From contig NZ_AP018222.1 of the NCBI RefSeq assembly GCF_002368035.1, positions 496,001-560,000 of the forward strand: a stretch of 64,000 bases of DNA. Direction: 5' to 3'. Source of the DNA: Nostoc linckia NIES-25 (lineage in GTDB: Bacteria > Cyanobacteriota > Cyanobacteriia > Cyanobacteriales > Nostocaceae). A program made the position numbers and the translations under genes. The notes beneath the pieces were generated by a model that saw only the letters and a program-made list of their open reading frames with translations, ran no database searches and was not told the DNA's origin. Within the stretch, counting starts at the first letter, position 1. Each line of letters opens with the position of its first letter. Of the stretch, positions 16,861-26,736 are shown in pieces.

Positions 16861-18048
16861 TTACCAAGGAATTTGCGATCGCTCTTGCACAACTCGCTGA
16901 TATACTTGTTCGGTTTGCTTGGCTAATTTCGGCCAGCTAAAGCGCCTTTCTAAATCTTCATAAGCATTATCCACCAGCCATTGTCGATAATCTGGATTTC
17001 TCAACACCTCTAAAATTCCCCAGGCCAAAGAATCGGCGTTATTTACCCAAGTCACAATACCTGTTTTGGTATGCTGCACTACTTCTGGAAAACCGCCTGT
17101 ATCAGAAACAACTACGGGTACGCGAGAAGCAAAGCTTTCTAATGCCACAATTCCAAAGGGTTCGTAAAGACTCGGAAATACGGCACAATCAGCAACAGTT
17201 TGAAATTTGTCTAAATATTCATCGGAGAGAAAACCAGTAAAATAGCAATGCTCCCAAATTCCCAAATCCCAGGCTTGGCGTTTGAGATGGTCAGTATTTC
17301 CACCACCAACGATGACAAATTTCACTTTACCACCCATTTCCCAAAGAATTTTGGGTGCGGCATTGAGCAATATAGGTATACCCTTTTCATAGGTCATGCG
17401 ACCGAGGTAGTAAACGATTTTCTCATCGTCGCTGGCAAATTGGCGGCGAAAATCCAGAGCATGGAAATCTTCGTGGTGTCGTTTTTTTTCCGCTCGGATA
17501 CCATTATAAATAACATCAATTTTGTCCCAGGGAGTGTGTAGCGCTCGTTCTACTTCCCGTCGCATATAGTCGCTACAAACAATAATCCGCCAAGCATTGT
17601 AAGCCAGTAATGTTTCTTTACCGTTAATATAACGTTGTGTATCGGTATGGATACCGTTATAACGCCCGTATTCCGTAGCGTGAATTGTGGCAATTAGTGG
17701 TATTTTAAAATTATGCTTGAGAGCGATCGCTGCATCTCCGACTAACCAATCATGGGCATGAATTAAATCAAACGGGCCTTCTTCCAAAATTAACTTGCCG
17801 CCATGATCTCCCATACTTTCGTTGAGATTCGCCACCCAGTGGAAAAAGTCATTGCTATGTCCCACTGGCACGCGATGTATTTTTACTCCCTCGACTACCT
17901 CGTACATCGATGCCTGGCCAAACTCCACTGTAATTAAATGGACTTCATACCCTAACTTGACCAGTTCCGGGTACAACTCAGCTACATGACGTGCAATTCC
18001 TCCAACTATCCTGGGTGGAAACTCCCAACTCAGTACCAGTATCTTCAT
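16861..18048 (-). CDS. Glycosyltransferase family 4 (GT-B fold)
   Basis: A 395-residue GT-B enzyme. The N-domain starts LVLSWEFPPRIVGGIARHVAEL with the acceptor-side glycine loop, followed by LIHAHDWLVGDAA. The C-domain has YLGRMTYEKGIPILL, FVIVGGGNTD and the nucleotide-sugar E-X7-E motif in FPSLYEPFGIVALE. The N-terminal loop is of the kind shared with glycogen-synthase-like and sucrose-type GT4/GT5 enzymes. Acceptor unknown; glycogen-related or glycolipid synthesis are options. No TM segment, so cytosolic or peripheral. Downstream of it is the weak hairpin at 16780; upstream is a hairpin repeat separating it from the GGDEF protein. Confidence 0.87.
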   Translation of the reverse strand: MKILVLSWEFPPRIVGGIARHVAELYPELVKLGYEVHLITVEFGQASMYEVVEGVKIHRVPVGHSNDFFHWVANLNESMGDHGGKLILEEGPFDLIHAHDWLVGDAAIALKHNFKIPLIATIHATEYGRYNGIHTDTQRYINGKETLLAYNAWRIIVCSDYMRREVERALHTPWDKIDVIYNGIRAEKKRHHEDFHALDFRRQFASDDEKIVYYLGRMTYEKGIPILLNAAPKILWEMGGKVKFVIVGGGNTDHLKRQAWDLGIWEHCYFTGFLSDEYLDKFQTVADCAVFPSLYEPFGIVALESFASRVPVVVSDTGGFPEVVQHTKTGIVTWVNNADSLAWGILEVLRNPDYRQWLVDNAYEDLERRFSWPKLAKQTEQVYQRVVQERSQIPW

Positions 18049-18187
18049 CTGCTAGATTCCCCAAGACTTTACAAATATCTAAAAAACTAGATTTATCTAA
18101 AAATACAAGTCTGCCAATCTAATTGAGTGCATTTACTCATATTTTTAGATTTTTTAATAGTTATTTTGTTAAAGCTTATCAAAGGAT

Positions 18188-18362
18188 AGGAACTATGGGG
18201 TATGGGGCAGGGCAGGGTAGGGGGCAGGGGGCAGGGGGCAGGGGGCAGGGGAAAGGGAAAAGGTTAAAGGTTAAAGGGAAAAGGAATAAATAATTTAATC
18301 TTTCCCCTTTTCCCCTTACCCCTTCCCCTTTCCCCTTTCCCCTTTCCCCTTCCCTTTCCCCA
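18188..18362. repeat. Purine/pyrimidine hairpin repeat with GGGGCA tandem arm
   Basis: The left part contains GGGGGCAG tandem units and AGGTTAAAGGTTAAAGGG. The core GGAATAAATAATTTAATC is followed by CCTTTTCCCCTTACCCC and tandem CCTTTCCCC units. Near-perfect mirror complementarity allows a hairpin of over 60 bp. It lies between two minus-strand genes and ends 7 bp before the GGDEF-protein stop. Confidence 0.65.
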
Positions 18363-18368
18363 TGCCCA

Positions 18369-21056
18369 CTAAAGACGCGAACAACAAACAGCACGAACCC
18401 GATCGCGTCCTTCTTGTTTGGCTATATAAAGTGCTTTGTCGGCTTCATTAATCAAGTCTTGTGGCGACATTTCGTTATTTGGGACAATGCTGACTACGCC
18501 GAGACTAACGGTTACATGGTTGCACACGCTAGATTGAGCATGGGGAATCGCTAAGTCGCGTACTGCTTGTCGAATTGCTTGAGCTAGATGAATTGCGCCT
18601 ACGATCTCTGTATTCGGCAAAATCACAGCAAATTCTTCTCCACCATAACGGGCTACTAAATCCGCAGGGCGATTAAGAATACTTAAGAGCGTACTGGCAA
18701 GTTTTTGTAAACAATTATCTCCTGCTAAATGACCATAGGTGTCGTTGTAGGGTTTAAAAAAATCAACATCGAATAAAATTAACGACAAAGGTACTTTCTC
18801 GCGTTTGAGTCGATGCCATTCAGTTTCGAGATATTCATCAAATCTGCGGCGATTGGCTATTTGAGTCAAGCCATCTAAGGTAGCTAATCTTTGTAATTCT
18901 TCGTTGGCGGCTTGTAGCTGCTGGTAAAGTACTGATTGATGAATAGCGATCGCAACTTGAGAAGCTAATTGCTGCAACAAATTAACTTCAAATGGCTGCC
19001 AGTTACGAGGCGTGGCAGACTGATAAGTAATCAGTAAACCCCACAAATGCTGCCCATTCAAAATCGGCACCACCATCGCAGCCTTTACCTGATAAAGTTG
19101 CAATAACTCAAAAACATTGGCTGAAAAATTAGACTGCTGAATATCATTTAAAATTGTGGGTAATCCCTGATAATAATGGCTAAAATCTTCTGTAATGCAA
19201 AATGGCAAAATTGTATGTCTTAATTGCTGAGGATAGCCATCAGCCAGAGATGCCGCTGCAAAATAACCACTACCGTCAGCTGCTAACTGGTAAATAGCTA
19301 CACAATCTGAACGCAAACATTCTCGAATACTATTTACAGTTGTATTTAAAACATCTTCTAAATTAAGCGATCGCCGAATCTGTTGAGTTACTTCAGTAAT
19401 TAGCCTTTCCCCTGTTGCTTGTTGTCGCAGGACTTCTTCAGCTTGCTTGCGAGTGCTAATATCTTCCACTGAACCAAGAATCTGCGTTGGAGTACCGTTA
19501 GCATCTCTGGCAAATACAACTTCTCGTGTATTTAGCCAACGCCACTCACCATTTTTGTGTCGAAATCGATATTCTGTGGACAGGACTTCATTGTCCTTGA
19601 GGTTGGTGAAGCGACTTGGTACGTCATAGCACAAGTGTCGGTCGTCTGGATGAAAACAATTTACGAACCATTGCGGATCTGCTTGACAAAATTCTTCTGG
19701 AGAATAGCCTAAAATTTTCAAACTTTGCTGATTAAGATAAATGCTTGTTCCTTGTAACAGGTCAAATAAATATAAAATATGCGGTACAGTATTAGCAACC
19801 TTTTCGAGAAAGTCTTGACTTGAGCGCAATGCTTCTTCAGCTTTGTGGCGTTCGCGCAAGGCGGCTTTCCATTCACTAATATCTCGTCCCTCGGAAATTA
19901 TTACTGTCACGCGCCCTGTTTCATCAAGTATGGGACGTAGTGAAAAATCAATAGCGATCGCTAGATTGTCTCGTCCCCAAATTTCAACTTCATAGCGAAT
20001 AAATTCACCATTGGCAGCGGTGGCGATCGCACTTTTTAATTGTGCTTGTGTATCTGGAGAAATTGTCCACCATTTTGCTTCCCAAAATAATTGGCCGACT
20101 ACTTCTTCTCGTGTAATTCCAGCAAAATCCAGTGCTGTTTGATTGACTTCTAAGACAATTCCATTGGTCTCAAGCAATCCCATAAACTCTATAGTTTGAT
20201 TGAAGATGGCACGGAATTTTTGCTCATTTTTAGTTAAAGCCTGTTCTGCGAGTTTGCGATCGGTAATATCTCGTCCTACCGATTGCAGTTCTACAAGATT
20301 ACCTTGATTATCAAATATACCTCGAACATTCCACTGCGCCCAACGTATTTCTTGGCAAGCTATAACCCGATTTTCAAAAGTGACGACGGGATTTTCTACG
20401 CTGATGGAATTGACTAAATTAAACACATATTCTTTATCTTCTTTAAACACAATTGGTTCGTAGTGCTGGCCGATCATTTGTTCTCGCTTGATTCCAAAAA
20501 ATCGACAGAAAGCTTCGTTAACGAAGGTAACAGTGCCATCAGGTAAGCCTCTAGCAATCAGTTCGGTTTGGTCTTCGAGAATGGCACGATAACGAGCTTC
20601 GCTTTGGTGTAGTGCTGCTTCTATTTCTTTGCGTTCGCTGATATCAGATACTAAACCCTGAAGTACTTGAGTTTGACCATCAGCACAGACAATGAGATTG
20701 GCTTGGTTTCGTACCCAAATTATTCTACCGTCGTGCCTAATCATTCGATACTCGATGCACAGGGTTTCTCCGGTGGAGATTGTATTATTTACAGCTTGCC
20801 AAAGGCGATGGCGATCGTCTGGATGAGTGTAATCTAACCAACTATTGAAGAAACCAGGGTTCCAATCTTCAGGGGCTACGCCTAATAATTGTTGCAGTTG
20901 CGGACTAATATAAGCAACTTTGGCACTAGTATTGAGCGGTGAAATGTAAACAACGCCCGGAATTTGTTCTACTAAGGTGCGGTACTTTTGCTCTGCCTCA
21001 GAGACTTTTTCGCCCGCCTGCTTGTGATTCATAATGTTTTGAATTTCTACAATCAA
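18369..21056 (-). CDS. Diguanylate cyclase with four PAS domains and a GAF domain
   Basis: An 895-residue soluble sensor. PAS domains lie at about 20-145, 150-268, 275-395 and 405-540, each ending in the PAC-like signatures VSDISERK, GRDITDRK, GRDISEWK and VEDISTRK. The GAF domain is at about 550-705. The C-terminal GGDEF domain (about 725-890) has the active A-site RYGGEEFAVILP and DGLTQIANRR. It should make cyclic di-GMP from two GTP. There is no EAL domain and no TM segment, so it is a cytosolic input-driven cyclase. Ligands of PAS and GAF are unknown; the GAF lacks the Cys motif of a typical cyanobacteriochrome. A MITE lies between it and lepA. Confidence 0.93.
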   Translation of the reverse strand: MIVEIQNIMNHKQAGEKVSEAEQKYRTLVEQIPGVVYISPLNTSAKVAYISPQLQQLLGVAPEDWNPGFFNSWLDYTHPDDRHRLWQAVNNTISTGETLCIEYRMIRHDGRIIWVRNQANLIVCADGQTQVLQGLVSDISERKEIEAALHQSEARYRAILEDQTELIARGLPDGTVTFVNEAFCRFFGIKREQMIGQHYEPIVFKEDKEYVFNLVNSISVENPVVTFENRVIACQEIRWAQWNVRGIFDNQGNLVELQSVGRDITDRKLAEQALTKNEQKFRAIFNQTIEFMGLLETNGIVLEVNQTALDFAGITREEVVGQLFWEAKWWTISPDTQAQLKSAIATAANGEFIRYEVEIWGRDNLAIAIDFSLRPILDETGRVTVIISEGRDISEWKAALRERHKAEEALRSSQDFLEKVANTVPHILYLFDLLQGTSIYLNQQSLKILGYSPEEFCQADPQWFVNCFHPDDRHLCYDVPSRFTNLKDNEVLSTEYRFRHKNGEWRWLNTREVVFARDANGTPTQILGSVEDISTRKQAEEVLRQQATGERLITEVTQQIRRSLNLEDVLNTTVNSIRECLRSDCVAIYQLAADGSGYFAAASLADGYPQQLRHTILPFCITEDFSHYYQGLPTILNDIQQSNFSANVFELLQLYQVKAAMVVPILNGQHLWGLLITYQSATPRNWQPFEVNLLQQLASQVAIAIHQSVLYQQLQAANEELQRLATLDGLTQIANRRRFDEYLETEWHRLKREKVPLSLILFDVDFFKPYNDTYGHLAGDNCLQKLASTLLSILNRPADLVARYGGEEFAVILPNTEIVGAIHLAQAIRQAVRDLAIPHAQSSVCNHVTVSLGVVSIVPNNEMSPQDLINEADKALYIAKQEGRDRVRAVCCSRL

Positions 21057-21152
21057 GTATAATTGTCAATGTTAGAAATCTTGCATTAAAAGCACATTCA
21101 ATAACCAGTGAGCCAAGAATAAGTCAGTCTCAGAGCGTGGGAGTATCTTCTA

Positions 21153-21246
21153 CAGGACTTACGCAAGATGTGATTGAAAACCTTATTCAAGCGTTGCGGT
21201 AATTCATGAATTACCGCTACTTTCGTTATCTTTTGCGTAAGTCCTG
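21153..21246. mobile_element. MITE, YAGGACTTACGCA family, shortest copy, TSD TTCTA
   Basis: The terminal inverted repeats CAGGACTTACGCAA (21153-21166) and TTGCGTAAGTCCTG (21233-21246) match exactly. They are flanked by 5-bp direct repeats TTCTA (21148-21152 and 21247-21251). The 94-bp element contains the inner palindrome GCGGTAATTCATGAATTACCGC. It lies between the starts/ends of minus-strand lepA and the GGDEF gene. Confidence 0.85.
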
Positions 21247-21375
21247 TTCTAAAAACTCTAAGTCCTAAAAACAAATGCCAACAACAAGCCGAAAGCCCTA
21301 AAGTTTAGCTTGCTGTTGGCAGTTTAGATGTAGCCGCAAGCAGCCAATCATCTTTGAAAATTAAGCACAATTAAA

Positions 21376-23187
21376 TTAGCTTTGATCGAGGCGCAGTACT
21401 GCCATAAAAGCTTCTTGAGGTACATCTACCGTACCTACAGATTTCATTCGCTTTTTACCTTTTGCCTGCTTCTGTAAAAGTTTTTTCTTGCGGCTAATAT
21501 CACCACCGTAGCATTTTGCTAACACATCTTTCCGCAAAGCCGGAATGTGTTCGCTGGCAATTACTTTACTACCAATGGAAGCTTGAATTGGCACTTTAAA
21601 TTGATGGCGAGGAATCAGTTCTTTGAGTTTTTCTGCCATCGATCGCCCAACGTTGTAAGCTTTATCTCGATGGACAATCATCGCCAAAGAATCCACAGGA
21701 TCGCCGTTGATCATAATATCTAGCTTCACCAGTGGATTTTCGCGGTAGCCAATCAGGTGGTATTCCATGCTGGCATAACCGCGCGATCGCGATTTCATTT
21801 GGTCAAAAAAGTCGGTGACAACTTCCGCCAAGGGTAACTCATACGTAAGTGTGGTTCGTCCTTGGGTAAGATATTTCATATCTTTGAAAATCCCACGTCT
21901 GTTTTGTGATAACTCCATCAACGTACCAACGTAGGTTTCCGGTGTAATCATTTCTACTTGAACGTAGGGTTCTTCAATTTTTTCGCGTTCGTTGGGAGAA
22001 GGTAAACGGCTGGGATTATCGATGTACAGTTCCTCACCTTTGACGGTTATAACTTTATAAACCACCGAGGGCGCTGTAATAATTAAATCTAGGTTATACT
22101 CTCGCTCTAAACGTTCTTGGACAATTTCCATGTGTAGCAAGCCCAAGAAACCGCAACGAAAGCCAAACCCCATCGCACTAGAAGTTTCTGGTTCGTAATG
22201 CAGTGCTGCATCATTGAGTTCTAGCTTTTCTAAGGCTTCCCGCAAGTCTTCAAATTGGTCAGCGTCAATGGGGAACATGCCGCAAAAAACCATTGGGTTG
22301 GCTTCTGCATAGCCTGGTAAGGGTGTCTCTGCTTTCGCTTTACTTAGAGTAATTGTGTCTCCTACCCGTGCATCAGCTACAGCTTTAATCGCCGCTGCCA
22401 AATAGCCTACTTCTCCAGCGTGGAGTTCATCAACTTGCTTTTGAGTAGGAGAAAGAACGCCCAACTCATCAATGTCAAATTCTTTACCAGATGCCATTAA
22501 ATGGATGCGATCGCCTTTTTTCAATGTGCCATCCATCACCCGGAAATATACAATCACTCCTCGATAGCTGTCGTAATAACTATCAAAAATTAACGCCCGT
22601 AAGCGTTCATTTATTGTATTGGGCGGTGGTGGGATGCGATCGACAACTGCTTCTAAAATCTCATCAATACCAATTCCTTCTTTAGCAGAAGCCAGAATCG
22701 CCCCACTGCAATCTAGACCTATAATTTCTTCAATTTCGCCAATTACCCGTTCTGGTTCAGCCCCTGGCAAATCGATTTTATTCAAAACTGGGATAATTTC
22801 CAGGTTATTCTCTAACGCCAAATATACATTTGCCAGAGTTTGCGCTTCGACGCCTTGGGACGCATCTACTACTAGTAACGCTCCTTCACAAGCAACAAGA
22901 GAACGGGAGACTTCATAAGAGAAATCCACATGTCCTGGAGTATCAATTAAGTTCAGAACATATTGCTGACCATCCTTGGCTGTGTAATTCATCCGGGCAG
23001 CTTGCAGCTTAATGGTAATGCCGCGCTCCCGTTCCAAATCCATATTGTCGAGAAACTGTTCCTTCATCTGTCGGTCTTCAACAGTGCCAGTAGCTTGTAG
23101 CAAGCGATCGGCGAGGGTTGATTTCCCGTGGTCAATGTGAGCAATAATACAGAAATTGCGAATGCGAACTGCGGGAACGTCAGTCAT
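21376..23187 (-). CDS. lepA: Elongation factor 4 (LepA), ribosomal back-translocase GTPase
   Basis: 603 residues, the standard LepA length. G motifs: AHIDHGKST (16-24), RGITI (55-59), DTPGH (82-86) and NKID (136-139). The C-terminal LepA-specific domain is present ([33 protein letters not shown] region, with [15 protein letters not shown] at the end). It binds stalled or mis-translocated ribosomes and back-translocates tRNAs, aiding translation under ionic or cold stress. It is the best-conserved housekeeping gene in the window. It diverges from the small RHH-like gene downstream in the coordinates. Confidence 0.99.
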   Translation of the reverse strand: MTDVPAVRIRNFCIIAHIDHGKSTLADRLLQATGTVEDRQMKEQFLDNMDLERERGITIKLQAARMNYTAKDGQQYVLNLIDTPGHVDFSYEVSRSLVACEGALLVVDASQGVEAQTLANVYLALENNLEIIPVLNKIDLPGAEPERVIGEIEEIIGLDCSGAILASAKEGIGIDEILEAVVDRIPPPPNTINERLRALIFDSYYDSYRGVIVYFRVMDGTLKKGDRIHLMASGKEFDIDELGVLSPTQKQVDELHAGEVGYLAAAIKAVADARVGDTITLSKAKAETPLPGYAEANPMVFCGMFPIDADQFEDLREALEKLELNDAALHYEPETSSAMGFGFRCGFLGLLHMEIVQERLEREYNLDLIITAPSVVYKVITVKGEELYIDNPSRLPSPNEREKIEEPYVQVEMITPETYVGTLMELSQNRRGIFKDMKYLTQGRTTLTYELPLAEVVTDFFDQMKSRSRGYASMEYHLIGYRENPLVKLDIMINGDPVDSLAMIVHRDKAYNVGRSMAEKLKELIPRHQFKVPIQASIGSKVIASEHIPALRKDVLAKCYGGDISRKKKLLQKQAKGKKRMKSVGTVDVPQEAFMAVLRLDQS

Positions 23188-23282
23188 ATACTATCTTTGC
23201 CTTAGCAGCAACCAAAGTTAAAAGACCAATTTACTTAATGTATTTTAATGCTTTCTTAGCCAAGACGCTCCTAGTTTTAATG

Positions 23283-23460
23283 GGCATGGGGCATAGGAAG
23301 AAGATAAGGGGAAAGGGAAAGGGGTAAAGGGAAAAGGGGAAAGATTAAATTTATTCCTTTTCCCTTTTCCCTTTAACCTTTTCCCTTGCCTAAGGACAAG
23401 GGGAAAGGGAAAGGGGTAAGGGGAAATTTATTCCTTTTCCCTTTAACCTTTTCCCCTGCC
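23283..23460. repeat. Two adjacent purine/pyrimidine hairpin repeats
   Basis: GGGAAAGGGAAAGGGG with the core AAAGATTAAATTTATTCC and CCTTTAACCTTTTCCC forms one hairpin. A second, shorter copy follows from about 23398 (GGGGAAAGGGAAAGGGGTAA ... CCCTTTAACCTTTTCCCC). The core is the inverted form of that at 18.2 kb. Confidence 0.6.
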
Positions 23461-23602
23461 CAATAGTCCCCTCTTCACCCCATCTTTAACTTTGCATATA
23501 AATAGGTGGACATTTAAGAATATTATGAAAGTCTATTTGTCGGTGCTAGTATTCATCAGCTGGAAGCGTACAATAAATGTAAATAAGTACATGTAGGGAT
23601 CG

Positions 23603-23629
23603 CGGGCAATTACCACCCGTAATTGTCCG
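23603..23629 (+). promoter_or_regulatory. Hairpin in the leader of the RHH-like gene
   Basis: CGGGCAATTA (23603-23612) pairs with TAATTGTCCG (23620-23629) with one wobble, across a 7-nt loop. It lies about 155 bp before the possible start at 23783. It may be part of the 5' leader or a small repeat; no known riboswitch pattern is seen in 23461-23782. Confidence 0.3.
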
Positions 23630-23782
23630 GAGTCACTGATTCACCGGCAAAACTTCTAGAAAGCTCTTGTCTAGTCAGTTATATGAAAAATGCGACCTAA
23701 AATTTAAAGCTGTTATTTTGGTGCTGTTTCGGGGAACTATGTAACTATACCCTCGAAGATTCTTAAGTGGATCGGCCCAAAT

Positions 23783-24076
23783 ATGAATATAACTACTTTA
23801 CAAAGCTTTAAACAAAACCAATTCAGAGTATATAAACCTATGAATATGCAACACAAACCTACCGACGCGGATAAAACACGAGCCGATAAGGTAGAAATTG
23901 CCGTCCGCTTAGATTCAGAGCTATTAGAGCAAATTCAACATCTCACTAACGATCCCAGCAAAGTGATTGAGGTGGCAATTCGCCAATGGTTGCGAGGCGA
24001 AATACTAAGAGATGATGAACTGACTCGCACCCCCGTGCGTACTCCCGTTCCTCCTCGCGGTGAATGGAACGATTGA
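23783..24076 (+). CDS. Small ribbon-helix-helix-like protein
   Basis: 97 residues from the first ATG; a second ATG at 23840 would give about 78 residues and keeps the whole recognisable part. The segment KVEIAVRLDSELLEQIQHLTNDPSKVIEVAIRQWLRG has the pattern of a ribbon-helix-helix/CopG DNA-binding fold (basic beta strand, then two helices). The tail is Pro/Thr-rich (TRTPVRTPVPPRGEWND). It may be an antitoxin-type or plasmid-type regulator, but no toxin gene is beside it. A histidine kinase follows 173 bp downstream. Function unproven. Confidence 0.65.
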   Translation: MNITTLQSFKQNQFRVYKPMNMQHKPTDADKTRADKVEIAVRLDSELLEQIQHLTNDPSKVIEVAIRQWLRGEILRDDELTRTPVRTPVPPRGEWND

Positions 24077-24249
24077 AATCATCAATTAGCTGTCAATCTT
24101 ACTTAACAAAAGTCAAGTTTGCCAACTTGAATTTCAAAACACCAAGAAATACTCAATCAAAAATGTAAAAGCTGTAAAAATTTATGCCAAAATTTGAACA
24201 GCTTTGGTAAAATCCCGGTCGGATACCCTTTGTTTATCCAACTCAATTA

Positions 24250-26019
24250 ATGACTATTACCGCCAAATCCCAATTGCCGAATATTTTTTCTCAAAATCTG
24301 GAATCTATTACCAGTACCAGTAAAACTGATGGTTCATTGCCAACTCTTGGAGCTGAGTTGGTATACACGCAAGATGGGGCAGGGCGCTATCTGACCTTTT
24401 GTTGGCAGCACAGCGAACTCCTGGGGTTAAAGACCGAAAAAATAGTTGATGAACTCAACCAGACTCAAATCTTTGCTCCTGTGGATAAGGTTGCCTATTT
24501 GGAACGATTACACCGAATTTTGACAAGTTTGGTGCCAGAAAGGTTTCAGTGCTGGTTTACCCATCATCAGGAATTATTTGAGTTGGATTTAGTAATCAGT
24601 CCGATTATGCCAAGTTTAGGAACCGCTGCCACTACAGTTTTAGTGATGGGACGGTTAGTGCAAGCCACACTTAACAAAAAACAAGTGGGTGGGGGAGCAA
24701 AAACGTCGGCACAACTAGAATCGGCTTTACGTTCGCAGCAACATCAAAAACTGGTAAATCGGATTACGAGAAATATTCGGCGGACATTGGATTTAGACAT
24801 TATTTGGCAGCAAACAGTTGATAGTTTGGGAAAAGCACTGCGCCTAGAACGGTGCATTATTTGTCCTTATCAACCTTGTAGTCCAAAAATAGAAGTTAAG
24901 GCTGAGTATCACCAGCCAGAACTTCGCTCAATGATTGGCTCAGAAATAGATATAGCTTCTGAACCAGCCTTTACTCAGGCATTAACAACCTTAGAACCAG
25001 TTGTGATGAATGTGTCTGGATACAATGATTCCAGGCAGCATAAAACTTTGGTAGTTGCCACTTGCTATCAAGACCAAGCCAATGGATTGGTGATTTTGAG
25101 TTGGCAAGATGAATGCTACACGTTAACAGAATCGGAATTAGAATTAGCAAAAGAAGCGGCGGATCAATTAGGAACAGCGATCGCTCATGCTACTTTATAT
25201 AAAGAATTAGAAGAAGCACGTCAAAAAGCTGAAGAGGCTTCCCGCCTCAAAAGTGAGTTTCTTGCCAATGTATCCCACGAAATTCGTACCCCCCTCAACG
25301 GGATGATTGGCTTTTTAAAGCTGATTTTGGAAGGCATGACAGACGATGCAGAAGAAAAAGATCAGTTTTTAGAAGAAGCTCATCAATTATCAATACATCT
25401 GTTAAATATTATTAATGATATTTTGGACATTGCCAAAATTGAAGCTGGCAAAATGGAACTAGCTTACGCTCCAGTCAAGCTAGGCGAACTCTTCACTGAT
25501 GTAGAAAATTTTATGCGTCCCCAAGCAGAGATGAAAAACCTCAGCTTCCAGATGCAAATGCCAGCTACCTCCGATGAAATCATCGTCCAAAGTAATTACC
25601 AACGCTTGCTACAGGTAATGCTGAATTTGGTGAACAATGCCATCAAATTTACTCACGAAGGCGGCATCACCGTCAGTGCCGATTTAGTACTCAAAAAAGC
25701 AAAGCCGCAATTTCAAGGACAGCAATTTCCAGGGATGGTGAGAGTGCGCGTAGCAGATACCGGAATTGGTGTTTCCTTGGACAAACAAGATAAACTGTTT
25801 CAATTATTCTCTCAGGTGGATGGTTCCCGTACTCGCCAATATGGGGGCACAGGTTTAGGACTGGCAATTTCCCAGAAGCTAGTGGAAGCAATGGGTGGTG
25901 AAGTACATTTCTACAGTCTCGGCGAAGGACTCGGTTCCACAGTTACATTCACCGTGCCACTATATCAACAACCAGTGATAGTTTCATCTAGTGATAATGG
26001 TTCTATAAAAACTGCCTAG
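24250..26019 (+). CDS. Soluble PAS/GAF sensor histidine kinase
   Basis: 589 residues, no membrane span. A PAS-like region lies at about 35-140, GAF at about 175-315, and HisKA at 333-400 with the H-box LANVSHEIRTPLNG (His343). HATPase_c is at about 440-580, with N-box LVNNAIKFTHEGG, G1 VADTGIGVS, F-box LFQLFSQVDGS and G2 GGTGLGLAISQKL. It has no receiver domain, so it needs a separate response regulator, which is not adjacent. The stimulus is unknown. A hairpin repeat follows the stop. Confidence 0.93.
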   Translation: MTITAKSQLPNIFSQNLESITSTSKTDGSLPTLGAELVYTQDGAGRYLTFCWQHSELLGLKTEKIVDELNQTQIFAPVDKVAYLERLHRILTSLVPERFQCWFTHHQELFELDLVISPIMPSLGTAATTVLVMGRLVQATLNKKQVGGGAKTSAQLESALRSQQHQKLVNRITRNIRRTLDLDIIWQQTVDSLGKALRLERCIICPYQPCSPKIEVKAEYHQPELRSMIGSEIDIASEPAFTQALTTLEPVVMNVSGYNDSRQHKTLVVATCYQDQANGLVILSWQDECYTLTESELELAKEAADQLGTAIAHATLYKELEEARQKAEEASRLKSEFLANVSHEIRTPLNGMIGFLKLILEGMTDDAEEKDQFLEEAHQLSIHLLNIINDILDIAKIEAGKMELAYAPVKLGELFTDVENFMRPQAEMKNLSFQMQMPATSDEIIVQSNYQRLLQVMLNLVNNAIKFTHEGGITVSADLVLKKAKPQFQGQQFPGMVRVRVADTGIGVSLDKQDKLFQLFSQVDGSRTRQYGGTGLGLAISQKLVEAMGGEVHFYSLGEGLGSTVTFTVPLYQQPVIVSSSDNGSIKTA

Positions 26020-26042
26020 TGCTAAGAAGTGTTAAGTTAGGA

Positions 26043-26130
26043 ATGGGCATGGGGCATGGGGAAAGGGAAAGGGGTAAGGGCAAAAGGGGAAAGATTAAAT
26101 TTATTCCTTTTCCCTTTAACCTTTCCCCAT
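26043..26130. repeat. Purine/pyrimidine hairpin repeat
   Basis: GGGCATGGGGCATGGGGAAA leads into GGGGAAAGATTAAATTTATT and CCTTTTCCCTTTAACC. It carries the same core as the 23.3 kb copy and lies directly after the histidine kinase stop. Confidence 0.6.
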
Positions 26131-26271
26131 ACCCCAGTCCCCAGTCTCCAGTCATTAAAAATTGACAACTAACAATCTAGGCGCAATTAGATTTAGGATC
26201 GATTTAACAAACTGGAAAACAAAATTTTGGATAATGGGTAATGAGTGGCGATTCTTAACGTACATGGACTG

Positions 26272-26402
26272 GGAACTGGGGCCGGGGAAAAGGTTAAAGG
26301 TTAAAGGAAAAGGAATAAATTTAATCTTTCCCCTTTTCCCCTTACCCTTTTCCCTTTCCCCTTCCCCATACCCCATACCCCATGCCCCATGCCCCATGCC
26401 CA
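26272..26402. repeat. Purine/pyrimidine hairpin repeat with CCCCATGC tandem arm
   Basis: GGGAAAAGGTTAAAGGTTAA, core GGAATAAATTTAATC, then CCCCTTTTCCCCTTACCC and tandem CCCCATACC/CCCCATGCC units. It ends 25 bp before the NifU-C gene start. It is in opposite orientation to the copy at 26043. Confidence 0.6.
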
Positions 26403-26427
26403 TCCCTAACTGAGTAGGTCTAAAACT

Positions 26428-26658
26428 ATGGAACTAACAATTGACAACGTTGAAACAGTCCTAGATGAAATGCGCCCTTATCTCATATCTGATGGCGGCA
26501 ATGTGGAAGTTGTAGAACTCGATGGCCCTATTGTCAGACTGCGGTTGCAAGGCGCTTGTGGTTCTTGCCCAAGTTCTACAATGACTTTGAGAATGGGTAT
26601 TGAGCGCCGCCTGCGGGAAATGATTCCCGAAATTGCAGAAGTTGAACAAGTGTTGTAA
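26428..26658 (+). CDS. nfuA: NifU C-terminal-domain Fe-S scaffold/carrier (Nfu)
   Basis: 76 residues: a stand-alone Nfu domain. The cluster-binding motif CGSC (Cys-X2-Cys) lies in [15 protein letters not shown], and the start [20 protein letters not shown] is the family hallmark. In cyanobacteria this small protein holds and transfers a [4Fe-4S] cluster, including to photosystem I, and is generally important for growth. It sits between two GA/CT repeat tracts and 78 bp ahead of the GH57 gene. It is functionally linked to the cysteine desulfurase at 3.2 kb but not in an operon with it. Confidence 0.95.
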   Translation: MELTIDNVETVLDEMRPYLISDGGNVEVVELDGPIVRLRLQGACGSCPSSTMTLRMGIERRLREMIPEIAEVEQVL

Positions 26659-26736
26659 AAGTTAGGAGTTATGAGTTAGGAGTTATGAGTATTAAATTAA
26701 CTCCTCACTCTTTACTCCTTACTCTGGACTATTCTT

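Noticed and set aside
23603..23629. Known riboswitch in the leader of the RHH-like gene
   Set aside because: Only a single short stem is visible, with no conserved riboswitch core.
26162..26413. Plus- and minus-strand ORFs over the hairpin repeats
   Set aside because: They translate low-complexity GGGAAA/CCCTTT repeats and show no coding character.
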